Below are positions 53,903 to 64,000 of a DNA stretch of 64,000 nt, piece after piece. Both the position numbers and the translations under genes were made by a program. How positions within the stretch are numbered: the first letter of the stretch is position 1; every line of letters starts with the position of its first letter. The notes below the pieces were generated by a model. That model made no database searches, was not told the origin of the DNA, and saw only the letters and a list, made by a program, of their open reading frames with translations. This DNA comes from Rhizobium sp. 2MFCol3.1 (GTDB lineage Bacteria; Pseudomonadota; Alphaproteobacteria; Rhizobiales; Rhizobiaceae): the NCBI RefSeq assembly GCF_000377565.1, contig NZ_KB898361.1, positions 124,001-188,000 of the forward strand. Direction: 5' to 3'.

Positions 53903-54829
53903 TCAGCTCTTGGCGACAGCAGCCACTTCAGCAGCGAAATCGCTCTCTTCCTTCTCGACGCCTTCGCCGAGCAGGAGGCGCGCCATGCCGACGACTTCGA
54001 TCTTGGCGCCAGCTTCCTTGGCAGCGGCTTCAACAGCAGCACCGACCGTCAGGTCGGGGTTGATGACAAAAGCCTGCGAGAGAAGAGCGACTTCTTCGAA
54101 GAACTTGCGCATGCGGCCGTCGACCATCTTTTCGATGATGGCTTCCGGCTTGCCGGATTCGCGAGCCTGCTCGATGAAGACGTTGCGTTCGCGTTCTGCA
54201 ACGGTAGCGTCGACTTCTTCAGCGCGGATCGCGAGCGGGTTGGTCGCAGCGATGTGCATGGCGACCTGGCGGCCGATCGAGGTCAGGACAGCCTTGTCGC
54301 CTTCCGACTTCAGGGCAACCAGAACGCCGAGCTTGCCGATGCCGTCGCCGGCAGCGTTGTGGATGTAGGTCGCAACAACGCCATGCTCGACTTCGAGCTT
54401 GGCAGAGCGACGCAGCGTCATGTTTTCGCCGATGGTGGCGATCGCGTCCTTGATGGTGTCGGCGACCGGCTTGCCGGATGCCGGGTAGGTCGCAGCCGAG
54501 ATGGCTTCAACCGAACCGTCGGTCGTCAGGGCAACGTTGGCGATGCCACGAACCAGATCCTGGAAGGCGTCGTTACGGGCAACGAAGTCGGTTTCCGAGT
54601 TAAGCTCGACGACAACAGCCTTGTGGCCGGCGCCGGCGATGGCAACGAGGCCTTCAGCAGCAGCGCGACCAGCCTTCTTGTCGGCCTTCGAGATGCCCTT
54701 TGCGCGGAGCCAGTCGATCGATGCTTCGATGTCGCCGTTGTTTTCCACCAGCGCCTTCTTGCAGTCCATCATGCCTGCGCCGGACTTCTCGCGCAGTTCC
54801 TTCACCAGTGCAGCCGTAATCTCGGTCAT
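53903..54829 (-). CDS. tsf: Elongation factor Ts
   Basis: A 308-residue guanine-nucleotide exchange factor for EF-Tu. The N-terminal UBA-like helix VKELREKSGAGMMDCKKAL and the core TDFVARND and HIAATNP are conserved. Length is standard for alphaproteobacteria. It follows rpsB by 245 bases; that gap carries an inverted repeat. Confidence 0.98.
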   Translation of the reverse strand: MTEITAALVKELREKSGAGMMDCKKALVENNGDIEASIDWLRAKGISKADKKAGRAAAEGLVAIAGAGHKAVVVELNSETDFVARNDAFQDLVRGIANVALTTDGSVEAISAATYPASGKPVADTIKDAIATIGENMTLRRSAKLEVEHGVVATYIHNAAGDGIGKLGVLVALKSEGDKAVLTSIGRQVAMHIAATNPLAIRAEEVDATVAERERNVFIEQARESGKPEAIIEKMVDGRMRKFFEEVALLSQAFVINPDLTVGAAVEAAAKEAGAKIEVVGMARLLLGEGVEKEESDFAAEVAAVAKS

Positions 54830-54985
54830 AAGCTTCCTCTTGTCGGTTCAAACGGTGGCCCGCGAAAGGCGGTGCGGCACCGGATTGAGGCACGAAATGT
54901 ACCTGTATGTATGACAGCGTGATGAATGACGCGTCATAACGAAACTCAAATGGCGGGAGACTTTTTCCCCTCGCCTGAAATGGTC

Positions 54986-55022
54986 AAGGCCGCCCAACTT
55001 CATGAAAGTCGCGAGCGGCCTT
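54986..55022. repeat. Inverted repeat in rpsB-tsf gap
   Basis: AAGGCCGC (54986-54993) / GCGGCCTT (55015-55022) with a 21-base loop that can itself fold (ACTT/AAGT). It is 53 bases beyond the rpsB stop. It may attenuate between rpsB and tsf, which would allow the two proteins to be made in different amounts. The remaining 245-base gap has no gene that I can support. Confidence 0.45.
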
Positions 55023-55074
55023 TTCCCAATCTCTGGAAAGCACGGCGGACCATTTGATCCGCCTGCTTCTTTTA

Positions 55075-55842
55075 TCAGGCTTCGGCTTCGCCTTCGAGCG
55101 TCGGCTCAACCGGAGCTTCGATCGATGCACCGAGGTCACGGCCCGACGAGCTCTGCTGACGAGCGATACCGTCGATGGCAGCGCGCGAGATCAGGTCGCA
55201 GTAGAGAGCGATGGCGCGCGAAGCGTCGTCGTTGCCGGGGATCGGATAGTCGATCAGGTCCGGGTCGCAGTTCGAGTCGATGATTGCGACAACCGGGATG
55301 CCGAGGCGCTTGGCTTCGTCGATCGCGATCTTTTCCTTGTTGGTGTCGATGATGAACATCAGGTCCGGCGTGCCGCCCATGTCCTTGATACCACCGAGAG
55401 CCTTGTCGAGCTTTTCGCGCTCGCGCTCGAGGTTCAGGCGCTCTTTCTTGTTGTAGCCGGACTGTTCCGAAGACAGGATCTCGTCGAGCTTGCGCAGACG
55501 CTGGATCGAGTTCGAAATCGTCTTCCAGTTGGTCATCATGCCGCCGAGCCAACGCGAGTTGACGTAATACTGAGCGGAACGCTTGGCCGAGTCAGCGATG
55601 AGCTCGGAAGCCTGGCGCTTGGTGCCGACGAACAGAACGCGGCCGCCACGGGCTACGGTGTCGGAAACAGCCTGCAGAGCGCGCGACAGAAGCGGAACCG
55701 TCTGTGCGAGGTCGATGATGTGGATGTTGTTACGATCGCCGAAAATGTACGGCTTCATCTTCGGGTTCCAGCGGTGAGTCTGGTGACCAAAGTGGACGCC
55801 TGCTTCAAGCAGCTGGCGCATAGAAAAATCGGGCAATGCCAT
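55075..55842 (-). CDS. rpsB: 30S ribosomal protein S2
   Basis: A 255-residue ribosomal protein. The family features MRQLLEAGVHFGHQTHRWNPKM and PDLMFIIDTNKEKIAIDEAKRLGIPVVAI are intact, followed by the acidic C-terminal tail. ATG at 55842. A good promoter lies 125 bases upstream, so rpsB has a leader of about 118 bases, a place where S2 autoregulation happens in other bacteria. Confidence 0.98.
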   Translation of the reverse strand: MALPDFSMRQLLEAGVHFGHQTHRWNPKMKPYIFGDRNNIHIIDLAQTVPLLSRALQAVSDTVARGGRVLFVGTKRQASELIADSAKRSAQYYVNSRWLGGMMTNWKTISNSIQRLRKLDEILSSEQSGYNKKERLNLEREREKLDKALGGIKDMGGTPDLMFIIDTNKEKIAIDEAKRLGIPVVAIIDSNCDPDLIDYPIPGNDDASRAIALYCDLISRAAIDGIARQQSSSGRDLGASIEAPVEPTLEGEAEA

Positions 55843-55966
55843 GCCTAGTTATCCTTTTCCGGTTGAACCTCCGCAAGGCGAACAGCACTCTCTTTGAGAA
55901 TGCCACCGGGCGGAACCATCCGGATTTCTCCCGGACAATCCCATGCCTTACGTGTGGAATGCGGGG

Positions 55967-55995
55967 GCCATACCCTCCCCGCCCCGGAAAATCAA
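55967..55995 (-). promoter_or_regulatory. Candidate rpsB promoter
   Basis: Minus-strand TTGATT (55995-55990) and TATGGC (55972-55967), 17 bases apart, followed by a presumed start near 55960. Strong fit to alphaproteobacterial housekeeping promoters, at the place expected for a highly expressed ribosomal protein gene. Confidence 0.65.
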
Positions 55996-56057
55996 GCCTT
56001 ATCGGTAAAATAACCGCTATGCCCGGCCTTTAGGCACATTACGGACCCTTGGGCGGA

Positions 56058-56765
56058 TCAGTCGGCGTCGCAGGGCCAGCTTGTCGGCGTCGCCATGCCC
56101 TGGGGCAGCTTGGTTTTCGAATCGCCGCAGGCAAGCGCCACCTGCGCCTCGTCGAGGCCGGTCGCCTGTGACAGATCCAGTCCGCTGATCCTCGTCAGGA
56201 ACAGGAAGGCGCGGTCGAAGGAGATCGGACCGGTGAAGGTGGCTCCGCTCAGATCGGCGCGCGACAGGTTGGTCAGCGAGAAATTCGCTCCCGTCACATC
56301 GGCGCCCTTGAAGGTGACGCGGCCGAGCTCGGCTTTCTCGAAATTGACGCTCTTCAGCGTCGCACCGTTGAAATTGGCGCGCTGCAGCTCCGCGCCCGTG
56401 AAATTGGCGCCCTCGGCATTCACGCCCTCGAAGCCGGAACGATAGGCCTCGACCTTGGAGAAATTGGCCTTACTCAGGTCGGAACCGGTAAACCAGGTAC
56501 GCACCAGGGTCGCCTTCTCTAGATTGGCGGAGGCGAGATTGGTGTGGCTGAGATTGGTGAGCGTGAAATCGGCGTCGGCGAGATTTCCCTTCTGGAAATC
56601 GCCACCCTGCAGCATCAGGTTCTTCTTGCTGCAACCGCCCCAATCGATACCGGCCGTAGCGGTCGAGCCGCAATCGGCCGCGGAGATCGAACTTGTAAAC
56701 ACCGCCGCTGCCACGGACGCAGCCAAGGCCATCGCGGCCACGATCGATACTCTAAAGCCTGGCAA
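56058..56765 (-). CDS. Exported pentapeptide-repeat protein
   Basis: A 235-residue protein with a clear Sec signal peptide (PGFRVSIVAAMALAASVAAAV... cleaved near residue 29-30) and about 20 pentapeptide repeats of the A(D/N)LXX form between residues 55 and 195. Cysteine pairs flank the repeat at Cys32/Cys45 and Cys213/Cys232, suggesting disulfide caps in the periplasm. Function unknown. I use the TTG at 56765 with GGAG eight bases upstream; a TTG at 56789 and an ATG at 56732 are alternatives. Confidence 0.8.
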   Translation of the reverse strand: MPGFRVSIVAAMALAASVAAAVFTSSISAADCGSTATAGIDWGGCSKKNLMLQGGDFQKGNLADADFTLTNLSHTNLASANLEKATLVRTWFTGSDLSKANFSKVEAYRSGFEGVNAEGANFTGAELQRANFNGATLKSVNFEKAELGRVTFKGADVTGANFSLTNLSRADLSGATFTGPISFDRAFLFLTRISGLDLSQATGLDEAQVALACGDSKTKLPQGMATPTSWPCDAD

Positions 56766-56864
56766 TATATGCACTCCGCTTGCCGTCAATGCTCACTATA
56801 GAGCGATCTCTAGCACAGAGCGCGTCGCTTTGCATACCGTGTCAAATTGAAACGGCGAAATCGT

Positions 56865-57713
56865 TCAACGCGTGCAATTACTTACAGGCGAGGTTTTGGC
56901 GTCCAGAAGCTCCAGCTTGGAGAGCTTGCCGGTCAGGACGAAATCGCCGTAATCCATCGTCAGGTCGCGGGTGATGCCGTTCTCGTAGAGCTTGAACGAC
57001 ATGCGGTAGACCGGGAGGGCGTCCGTCTTGGTGTTCTCGTTGAAATAGGAGATGGTCACCGGCCAGAAGCTGGTCTTGGAAAAGGCGCCCGCATTGCCGG
57101 CATCAGCCTCGACGCTGACGGGTGTCACGGCCTTGCCGACAACCGTTGTCGTCGCCAGCGCCTTGTCTCCATCATCCGAGCCATCGAAGACGCGGGCTTC
57201 GAACAGGCGGGTGCCGGCCTTGGCGTTCTTGATGACGTCCATCATGTGCTCGGTGGGGAAGCGGCTTGCGGCCAGCTGCAGCTCCTTGCTCGATGGCTGC
57301 TTCAGATCGACCTTGGTCCCGTCGGCCTGATCCTGGGCCGCACCGTTCACTTCCTTGTCGAGTTGGTCGTCGGTGAAGGACTTGGTGTCGAAGGTGAACT
57401 TGCGGTCCTTCAGGTTCTCGAACGTATTGGTCTGCTGATCGCTGACGCGCACGGCATCGCCGGTGTCGATCTGCGTCACGAAGCGGAACTTCGTGGTGTA
57501 GCCGGTGCAATAGTCGCCGTCGAATTCGTAGACCATGCGGCCGGACATGCCCGAAATGCCGGAGCGCTCCGACGCATCCTTCAGTTCCAGATCGTAGATC
57601 GCTCGATGCGCGATCAGGCCCGTGGCCATCACTGCGCCGGCAGCCGGTGTCGCCGCATGAGCGGTTGCCGAAACGCCTGCAAGGAACAGCGCGGCAAGAC
57701 TCGATCGGACCAT
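56865..57713 (-). CDS. eipB: Cell envelope integrity protein EipB (DUF1849)
   Basis: A 282-residue periplasmic protein of the DUF1849 family; Brucella EipB maintains envelope integrity and forms a spiral beta fold. The signal peptide is MVRSSLAALFLAGVSATAHA. Two conserved cysteines, Cys69 (GDYCTGY) and Cys280 (SNCTR), would form the disulfide seen in that family. AGGAG lies seven bases before the ATG at 57713, so the longer upstream frame is not used. Confidence 0.88.
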   Translation of the reverse strand: MVRSSLAALFLAGVSATAHAATPAAGAVMATGLIAHRAIYDLELKDASERSGISGMSGRMVYEFDGDYCTGYTTKFRFVTQIDTGDAVRVSDQQTNTFENLKDRKFTFDTKSFTDDQLDKEVNGAAQDQADGTKVDLKQPSSKELQLAASRFPTEHMMDVIKNAKAGTRLFEARVFDGSDDGDKALATTTVVGKAVTPVSVEADAGNAGAFSKTSFWPVTISYFNENTKTDALPVYRMSFKLYENGITRDLTMDYGDFVLTGKLSKLELLDAKTSPVSNCTR

Positions 57714-57849
57714 AGATAATCTCCTGTTGGACTCACCAACGATGTTATAAGAACGCATCCGGCTAAATCGAGGCTCGATCGTGTCACAAAATTGATTCAA
57801 GCCCAGATGCATAGTTTTAGAACTATTCACAACAAAAGCGGAGAAGAAA

Positions 57850-58317
57850 ATGTCCGATCAGATCGCAGCACGGCTCAAAGAGATGGGGATATCCCTGCCC
57901 CAGGCTGCAGCACCCGCAGCCAACTACGTTTCCTACGTCATCTCGGGCAACGTGCTGCACATCTCCGGCCAGTTGCCGATCGAAGACGGCAAGATCGCGG
58001 TTACCGGCCACCTCGGCCGCAATGTCGACGTCGCCACGGGCCAGCGTGCCGCTGAACTGTGCGTCATCAACATCCTGGCGCAGGCAAGTGCTGCCCTCGG
58101 CGGCGATCTTAGCCGCATCAAGCGCGTCATCAAGCTTAACGGCTTCGTGGCCTCCGTGCCTGAATTCGTCGAGCAGCATCTCGTGATCAATGGCGCATCG
58201 AACCTGATCGCCAATGTTCTCGGCGATGCCGGCAAACATGCCCGTGCCGCCGTCGGCATGGCAGCGCTTCCGATGAACGCCGCCGTCGAAATCGATGCCA
58301 TCATGGAAATCGCGTAA
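57850..58317 (+). CDS. RidA-family protein
   Basis: A 155-residue trimeric protein of the RidA/YjgF (Rid) superfamily that hydrolyses reactive enamine/imine intermediates. The family core ISGNVLHISGQLPIEDGK and ADLCVINILAQ-type helix are visible. It belongs to the longer (about 150-residue) subgroup. Its stop overlaps the following GDPD gene's start (TAATG), so the two are coupled. Confidence 0.88.
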   Translation: MSDQIAARLKEMGISLPQAAAPAANYVSYVISGNVLHISGQLPIEDGKIAVTGHLGRNVDVATGQRAAELCVINILAQASAALGGDLSRIKRVIKLNGFVASVPEFVEQHLVINGASNLIANVLGDAGKHARAAVGMAALPMNAAVEIDAIMEIA

Positions 58318-59036
58318 TGACCTCTGCAGCATGGCTTAAGGAACGTCCCGTCGCCCACCGCGGCTATCACGACCAGAACAAGGTCGTTTGGGAAAACACG
58401 CTTTCCGCCTTCGCGCGCGCGGTCGAGGCAGGTTTTGCGATCGAATGCGACCTGCACTACGCCTCGGATGGCGTTCCTGTCGTCTTTCACGATGAGAATC
58501 TCGAGCGCCTCTGCAACCTCAAGGGCGACGTGCGCGAGCGTACCTCGAAGGAGCTTGGCATGCTCTCGGTCGGCGGAACGGCCGACAAGATCCCGACGCT
58601 TCGCCAGCTTCTCGAACTTGTGAAGGGAAAAGTGCCGCTCGTGATCGAGCTCAAGGGCCGAGAAACCGACGATGAAGGCTTCGTTGAAGCGGTACTGGAA
58701 GAGCTCGAGGGCTATGAAGGCCAGGTGGCGCTGATGAGCTTCGACCATTGGCTCCTGAAGGAACTGAAGGCGCTGAACGCGCCCTACCCGATCGGGCTGA
58801 CGGCTGGCGGAAACAAGCCCGAGGAGTTCCAAGCCCATGAAAAGGCTATGAAACACGGTCTCGACTTCATTTCCTATTTCTATGCCGACCTGCCCAACCC
58901 TTTCATCACGGCAGAGCGCGAAAAGGGCATCGTCGTCATCACCTGGACGGTTCGTGACGAGAAGGCGCGCAAGCAAACCTTCGAAAACGCCGACCAGATG
59001 ACCTTCGAGGGCTTCGACCCGCGCGCGTCCGTTTGA
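58317..59036 (+). CDS. Glycerophosphodiester phosphodiesterase
   Basis: A 239-residue GDPD-family enzyme releasing glycerol 3-phosphate from glycerophosphodiesters. Catalytic residues HRGYHDQNKVVWENTLSAF and ECDLHYASDGVPVVFHDENLERL are intact. There is no signal peptide, so it is cytosolic. It is coupled to the Rid protein gene; the combination is of unknown meaning. Confidence 0.9.
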   Translation: MTSAAWLKERPVAHRGYHDQNKVVWENTLSAFARAVEAGFAIECDLHYASDGVPVVFHDENLERLCNLKGDVRERTSKELGMLSVGGTADKIPTLRQLLELVKGKVPLVIELKGRETDDEGFVEAVLEELEGYEGQVALMSFDHWLLKELKALNAPYPIGLTAGGNKPEEFQAHEKAMKHGLDFISYFYADLPNPFITAEREKGIVVITWTVRDEKARKQTFENADQMTFEGFDPRASV

Positions 59037-59129
59037 CGCTCGCTTTTTCAACAAGCCCTCGCTTTTTCATCAAGATATGCGCAGACTGGCAATGCCCCCA
59101 AATCATTGAAACGGTCTCGCATTCGCTCC

Positions 59130-60320
59130 ATGACTGATGAACTTTCAATCCGCATAGAGCGGTCTTTCACCGCGATTTCCCCGGAGAGCTGGTCCAAGCT
59201 CGCCGGGGCTTCCCGATCAAGCACATCGATCGCCTATAATCCCTTCGTCTCACACGCCTTCCTGTCGTCGCTCGAGGAATCGGGGTCGGCAACCGCGGAG
59301 ACGGGCTGGCTCGGGCACCACATGCTGCTCGAGACGGACGACGGGCGCCTTGTCGGCGCCCTGCCCGGCTATCTGAAGAACCACAGCCGCGGCGAATATG
59401 TCTTCGATCATGGCTGGGCCGACGCCTTCGAGCGCGCCGGCGGACGCTATTATCCGAAGCTGCAATGCTCCATCCCCTTTACGCCCGCCACCGGACCGCG
59501 CCTGCTGGTCGCCGAGGATTATCCGCGTCTGGCCGTACAGGACGCGATGGCGGAAAGTCTGAAGGAAGTCGTGCGTCGCCTCGGCGTATCCTCCGCGCAC
59601 ATCACCTTCGTGCCAGACGACGAGATGGCGGTGCTGGAGAGCGAGGAGTATCTGCACCGTACCGACCAGCAATTCCACTTCATCAACGAAGGCTATGCCA
59701 ACCACGATGAATTCCTGGAAACGCTCGCCTCGCGCAAACGCAAGGCGCTTCGCAAGGAACGCAGGGCGGCGCTCGAAAACGGCATCAGCATCGATTGGCT
59801 GACCGGCAGCGATCTGACCGAGGATATCTGGGACCAGTTCTTCGCCTTCTACATGGATACCGGCAGCCGCAAATGGGGGCGGCCCTATCTCACGCGGGAA
59901 TTCTACTCGCTGATCGGCGAGCGCATGCCCGAGGATATCCTGCTTGTCATGGCCAAGCACAATGGCCGCTACGTCGCCGGCGCCATCAACTTCATCGGCT
60001 CCGAAACGCTCTACGGCCGGCACTGGGGCTGCATCGAGGATCATCCCTTCCTGCATTTCGAGGTCTGCTATCACCAGGCGATCGATTTCGCGCTCGCCAA
60101 GGGGCTGAAGCGGGTGGAGGCAGGCGCGCAGGGAGAGCACAAGCTGGCCCGAGGTTACCTGCCGGTGACAACGCACTCGGCCCACTATGTCGCCCATGCG
60201 GGCCTTCGCCAGGCGATCGGTGATTACCTCGCCCGCGAGCGCGATGACGTCGAGCACATGAACGAGATTTTGAGCGAGCACAGCCCGTTCCGTCGCGGCG
60301 AGCGGCTACAGGAGGATTGA
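59130..60320 (+). CDS. DUF482/FemAB-like acyltransferase-fold protein
   Basis: A 396-residue soluble protein of the DUF482 family (COG3146), related to FemAB and GNAT acyltransferases and annotated as a peptidoglycan-associated or N-acetyltransferase. Recognisable parts are YNPFVSHAFLSSLEESGS, FVFDHGWADAFERAG-like YVFDHGWADAFERAG, and GAQGEHKLARGYLPV. Catalytic role unproven. ATG at 59130 used; a TTG at 59106 is in frame. Confidence 0.85.
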   Translation: MTDELSIRIERSFTAISPESWSKLAGASRSSTSIAYNPFVSHAFLSSLEESGSATAETGWLGHHMLLETDDGRLVGALPGYLKNHSRGEYVFDHGWADAFERAGGRYYPKLQCSIPFTPATGPRLLVAEDYPRLAVQDAMAESLKEVVRRLGVSSAHITFVPDDEMAVLESEEYLHRTDQQFHFINEGYANHDEFLETLASRKRKALRKERRAALENGISIDWLTGSDLTEDIWDQFFAFYMDTGSRKWGRPYLTREFYSLIGERMPEDILLVMAKHNGRYVAGAINFIGSETLYGRHWGCIEDHPFLHFEVCYHQAIDFALAKGLKRVEAGAQGEHKLARGYLPVTTHSAHYVAHAGLRQAIGDYLARERDDVEHMNEILSEHSPFRRGERLQED

Positions 60321-60372
60321 CGCCCTCTCCTCAGCCGCGCTACGCGAACAGGACACCATCAGGAGAGATAAG

Positions 60373-60798
60373 ATGACGAGCGCGGCTTACGACACCAACA
60401 ACATCTTCGCCAAGATCCTGCGTGGCGAGATCCCCTCGGTCAAGGTCTACGAGGACGAGCATACGCTGGCTTTCATGGATGTGATGCCACAGGCGCCGGG
60501 CCACGTGCTTGTCGTGCCGAAGGCTGCCTCGCGCAACCTTCTCGACGCCGATCCGGCAGCACTCGCCAAGACCATCCCCGTTGTCCAGACGATCGCCAAC
60601 GCGGTGAAGGAAGCCTTCGACGCCGACGGCGTGTTCGTCTGCCAGTTCAACGAACCGGCCGCCGGCCAGACCGTCTTCCACCTGCACTTCCATGTCATCC
60701 CACGCCACGAAGGCATCGCGCTGAAGCCGCATTCCGGCCAGATGGAAGATGGCGCCGTGCTGGCGGCGAATGCCGAGAAGATCAAAGCGGAGCTTTGA
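60373..60798 (+). CDS. HIT-family nucleotide hydrolase
   Basis: A 141-residue histidine-triad protein (HINT branch) that hydrolyses nucleoside phosphoramidates or adenylates. The motif HLHFHVIPR carries the His triad, and IPSVKVYEDEHTLAFMDVMPQAPGH opens the fold. AGGAGAG precedes the ATG. A perfect inverted repeat ATCAAAGC-GGA-GCTTTGAT (60781-60799) covers its stop codon. Confidence 0.92.
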   Translation: MTSAAYDTNNIFAKILRGEIPSVKVYEDEHTLAFMDVMPQAPGHVLVVPKAASRNLLDADPAALAKTIPVVQTIANAVKEAFDADGVFVCQFNEPAAGQTVFHLHFHVIPRHEGIALKPHSGQMEDGAVLAANAEKIKAEL

Positions 60799-60847
60799 TC
60801 GACAACGCCGAGCTTTGAGCTGAACGCACTGATAGCGGAGAACTTCA

Positions 60848-61138
60848 ATGATACGTCACACCGTGGCATTTCGCCTGAAGCACGCGGAAGGATCCGCCGA
60901 GGAAAAGGCGTTTCTTGACGCAGCACTCATCCTCTCCACGATCCCAAGCGTGAGAAACTTCGAGCAGTTGCGGCAGACCAGCCGCAAGAACAGCTTCGCT
61001 TTCGGCTTTTCGATGGAGTTCGAAAATCAGGCTGGATACGACGCTTACAACGAGCATCCCGTACACACGGCCTTTGTCCGCGACCATTGGGTGCCTGAGG
61101 TCGAAGAATTTCTCGAGATCGACTACGCACCGCTCTGA
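60848..61138 (+). CDS. Dabb-family stress-responsive barrel protein
   Basis: A 96-residue protein of the Dabb (dimeric alpha-beta barrel, stress-responsive) family. It begins MIRHTVAFRLKH and ends FLEIDYAPL, with HPVHTAFVRDHWVPEVEEF in the middle, all characteristic. Family function is mixed and usually unknown. It is followed by the bidirectional terminator shared with clpA. Confidence 0.88.
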   Translation: MIRHTVAFRLKHAEGSAEEKAFLDAALILSTIPSVRNFEQLRQTSRKNSFAFGFSMEFENQAGYDAYNEHPVHTAFVRDHWVPEVEEFLEIDYAPL

Positions 61139-61179
61139 CCAGCGTTCCCTTGTCAGAGGCACAGGCTCCAAGACATGAA

Positions 61180-61205
61180 AAAAGGCGGCTCGAAAGCCGC
61201 CTTTT
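61180..61205. terminator. Bidirectional terminator between Dabb and clpA genes
   Basis: A perfect 11-bp stem AAAAGGCGGCT / AGCCGCCTTTT with a CGAA loop. On both strands it is followed by T-rich sequence, so it ends both the Dabb gene (plus) and clpA (minus). Confidence 0.9.
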
Positions 61206-61214
61206 CTATTCGCT

Positions 61215-63716
<2,502 letters not shown>

Positions 63717-63726
63717 GTTCAGATCC

Positions 63727-64000
63727 TCACTTCTTTTCCATGACGCATTGCAGCGGATGCTGGTGCTGTCGGGCGAAGTCCATCACCTGGCTCACCTTGG
63801 TTTCCGCCACCTCGTATGTAAATGTTCCGCATTCGCCAACGCCGTGGTTGTGGACATGCAGCATGATGCGGGTGGCACTTTCACGGTCCTTCTGAAAAAA
63901 CCGCTCCAGGATGTGGATGACGAATTCCATGGGCGTGTAGTCGTCGTTCAGAATAAGTACGCGGTACAGGTTAGGCTTCTTGGTCTTCGGTTTGGTGCGC
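63727..64000 (-). CDS. clpS: ClpS adaptor protein, truncated by the window edge
   Basis: The C-terminal 90 or so residues of ClpS, the adaptor that delivers N-degron substrates to ClpA. The frame is open to the window end, reading RTKPKTKKPNLYRVLILNDD, then YTPMEFVIHILERFF, and later HVHNHGVGECGTFTYEVAETK, all family hallmarks. The ATG at 63930 is an internal Met, not the start; the N-terminus lies outside the window. Ten bases separate it from clpA. Confidence 0.93.
   Translation of the reverse strand, partial: RTKPKTKKPNLYRVLILNDDYTPMEFVIHILERFFQKDRESATRIMLHVHNHGVGECGTFTYEVAETKVSQVMDFARQHQHPLQCVMEKK

Overview
The window is a gene-dense stretch of ordinary chromosome from an alphaproteobacterium, almost certainly a member of the Rhizobiaceae (Rhizobium, Neorhizobium or Agrobacterium type). 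The evidence is the gene content and order: dusB-ntrB-ntrC-ntrY-ntrX-hfq-hflX; pdhA-pdhB (with its own lipoyl domain)-pdhC-lpdA-lipA; fused ispDF; rpsB-tsf / pyrH-frr-uppS-cdsA-rseP-bamA-lpxD-fabZ-lpxA-lpxI-lpxB; an alphaproteobacterial LexA box (GAAC-N7-GAAC); an EipB/DUF1849 protein; and high GC with strong codon bias. I see no tRNA, rRNA, CRISPR array, transposase, integrase or prophage. All non-coding gaps are shorter than 300 bases.

Layout. 1-5340: a small DUF6665-like protein, a membrane diguanylate cyclase, CcdA, an AEC-family transporter and a UbiH-type hydroxylase. 5377-9327: a siroheme/sulfite-nitrite reductase operon (cysG-DUF2849-cysI-DUF934). 9587-12268: nucleoside deaminase, MazG and an FAD monooxygenase. 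12303-21624: the nitrogen-regulation block (dusB, ntrBC, ntrYX) followed by hfq and hflX. 21787-23504: ispDF and a CinA-type amidase. 23512-33959 (minus strand): a RatA/COQ10-like protein, a small accessory islet (two tandem P-loop kinase-like genes, an orphan HigA and an orphan ParD antitoxin), then lipA, two GlsB/YeaQ membrane proteins, lpdA, a GNAT and an SGNH hydrolase, and pdhC-pdhB-pdhA. 34106-37716: FtsB-like protein, eno, kdsA and a VOC protein. 37916-42666: lexA, comEC, gltA. 42700-55842 (minus): lipid A and outer-membrane biogenesis genes running into translation factors. 56058-64000: an exported pentapeptide-repeat protein, eipB, ridA, a glycerophosphodiesterase, a FemAB/DUF482 protein, a HIT protein, a Dabb protein, clpA and the truncated start of clpS.

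How the parts work together. Pyruvate dehydrogenase, lipoyl synthase, dihydrolipoyl dehydrogenase, enolase and citrate synthase place the entry of carbon into the TCA cycle in one 20-kb region. The lpx/fabZ/bamA/rseP/cdsA/uppS/kdsA genes supply envelope biosynthesis. The two Ntr two-component pairs and Hfq are global regulators.

The most interesting signals are regulatory or islet-scale rather than a new large system. They are a perfect FNR/FixK-type box (TTGAT-N4-ATCAA) upstream of pdhA, a candidate EcfG general-stress promoter upstream of gltA, two antitoxins without toxins beside duplicated kinases, DUF934/DUF2849 coupled to sulfite reductase, and a periplasmic pentapeptide-repeat protein with paired cysteines next to eipB. 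I did not find convincing evidence of a wholly undescribed multi-gene system. Family assignments rest on recognition of sequence motifs, not on database searches.
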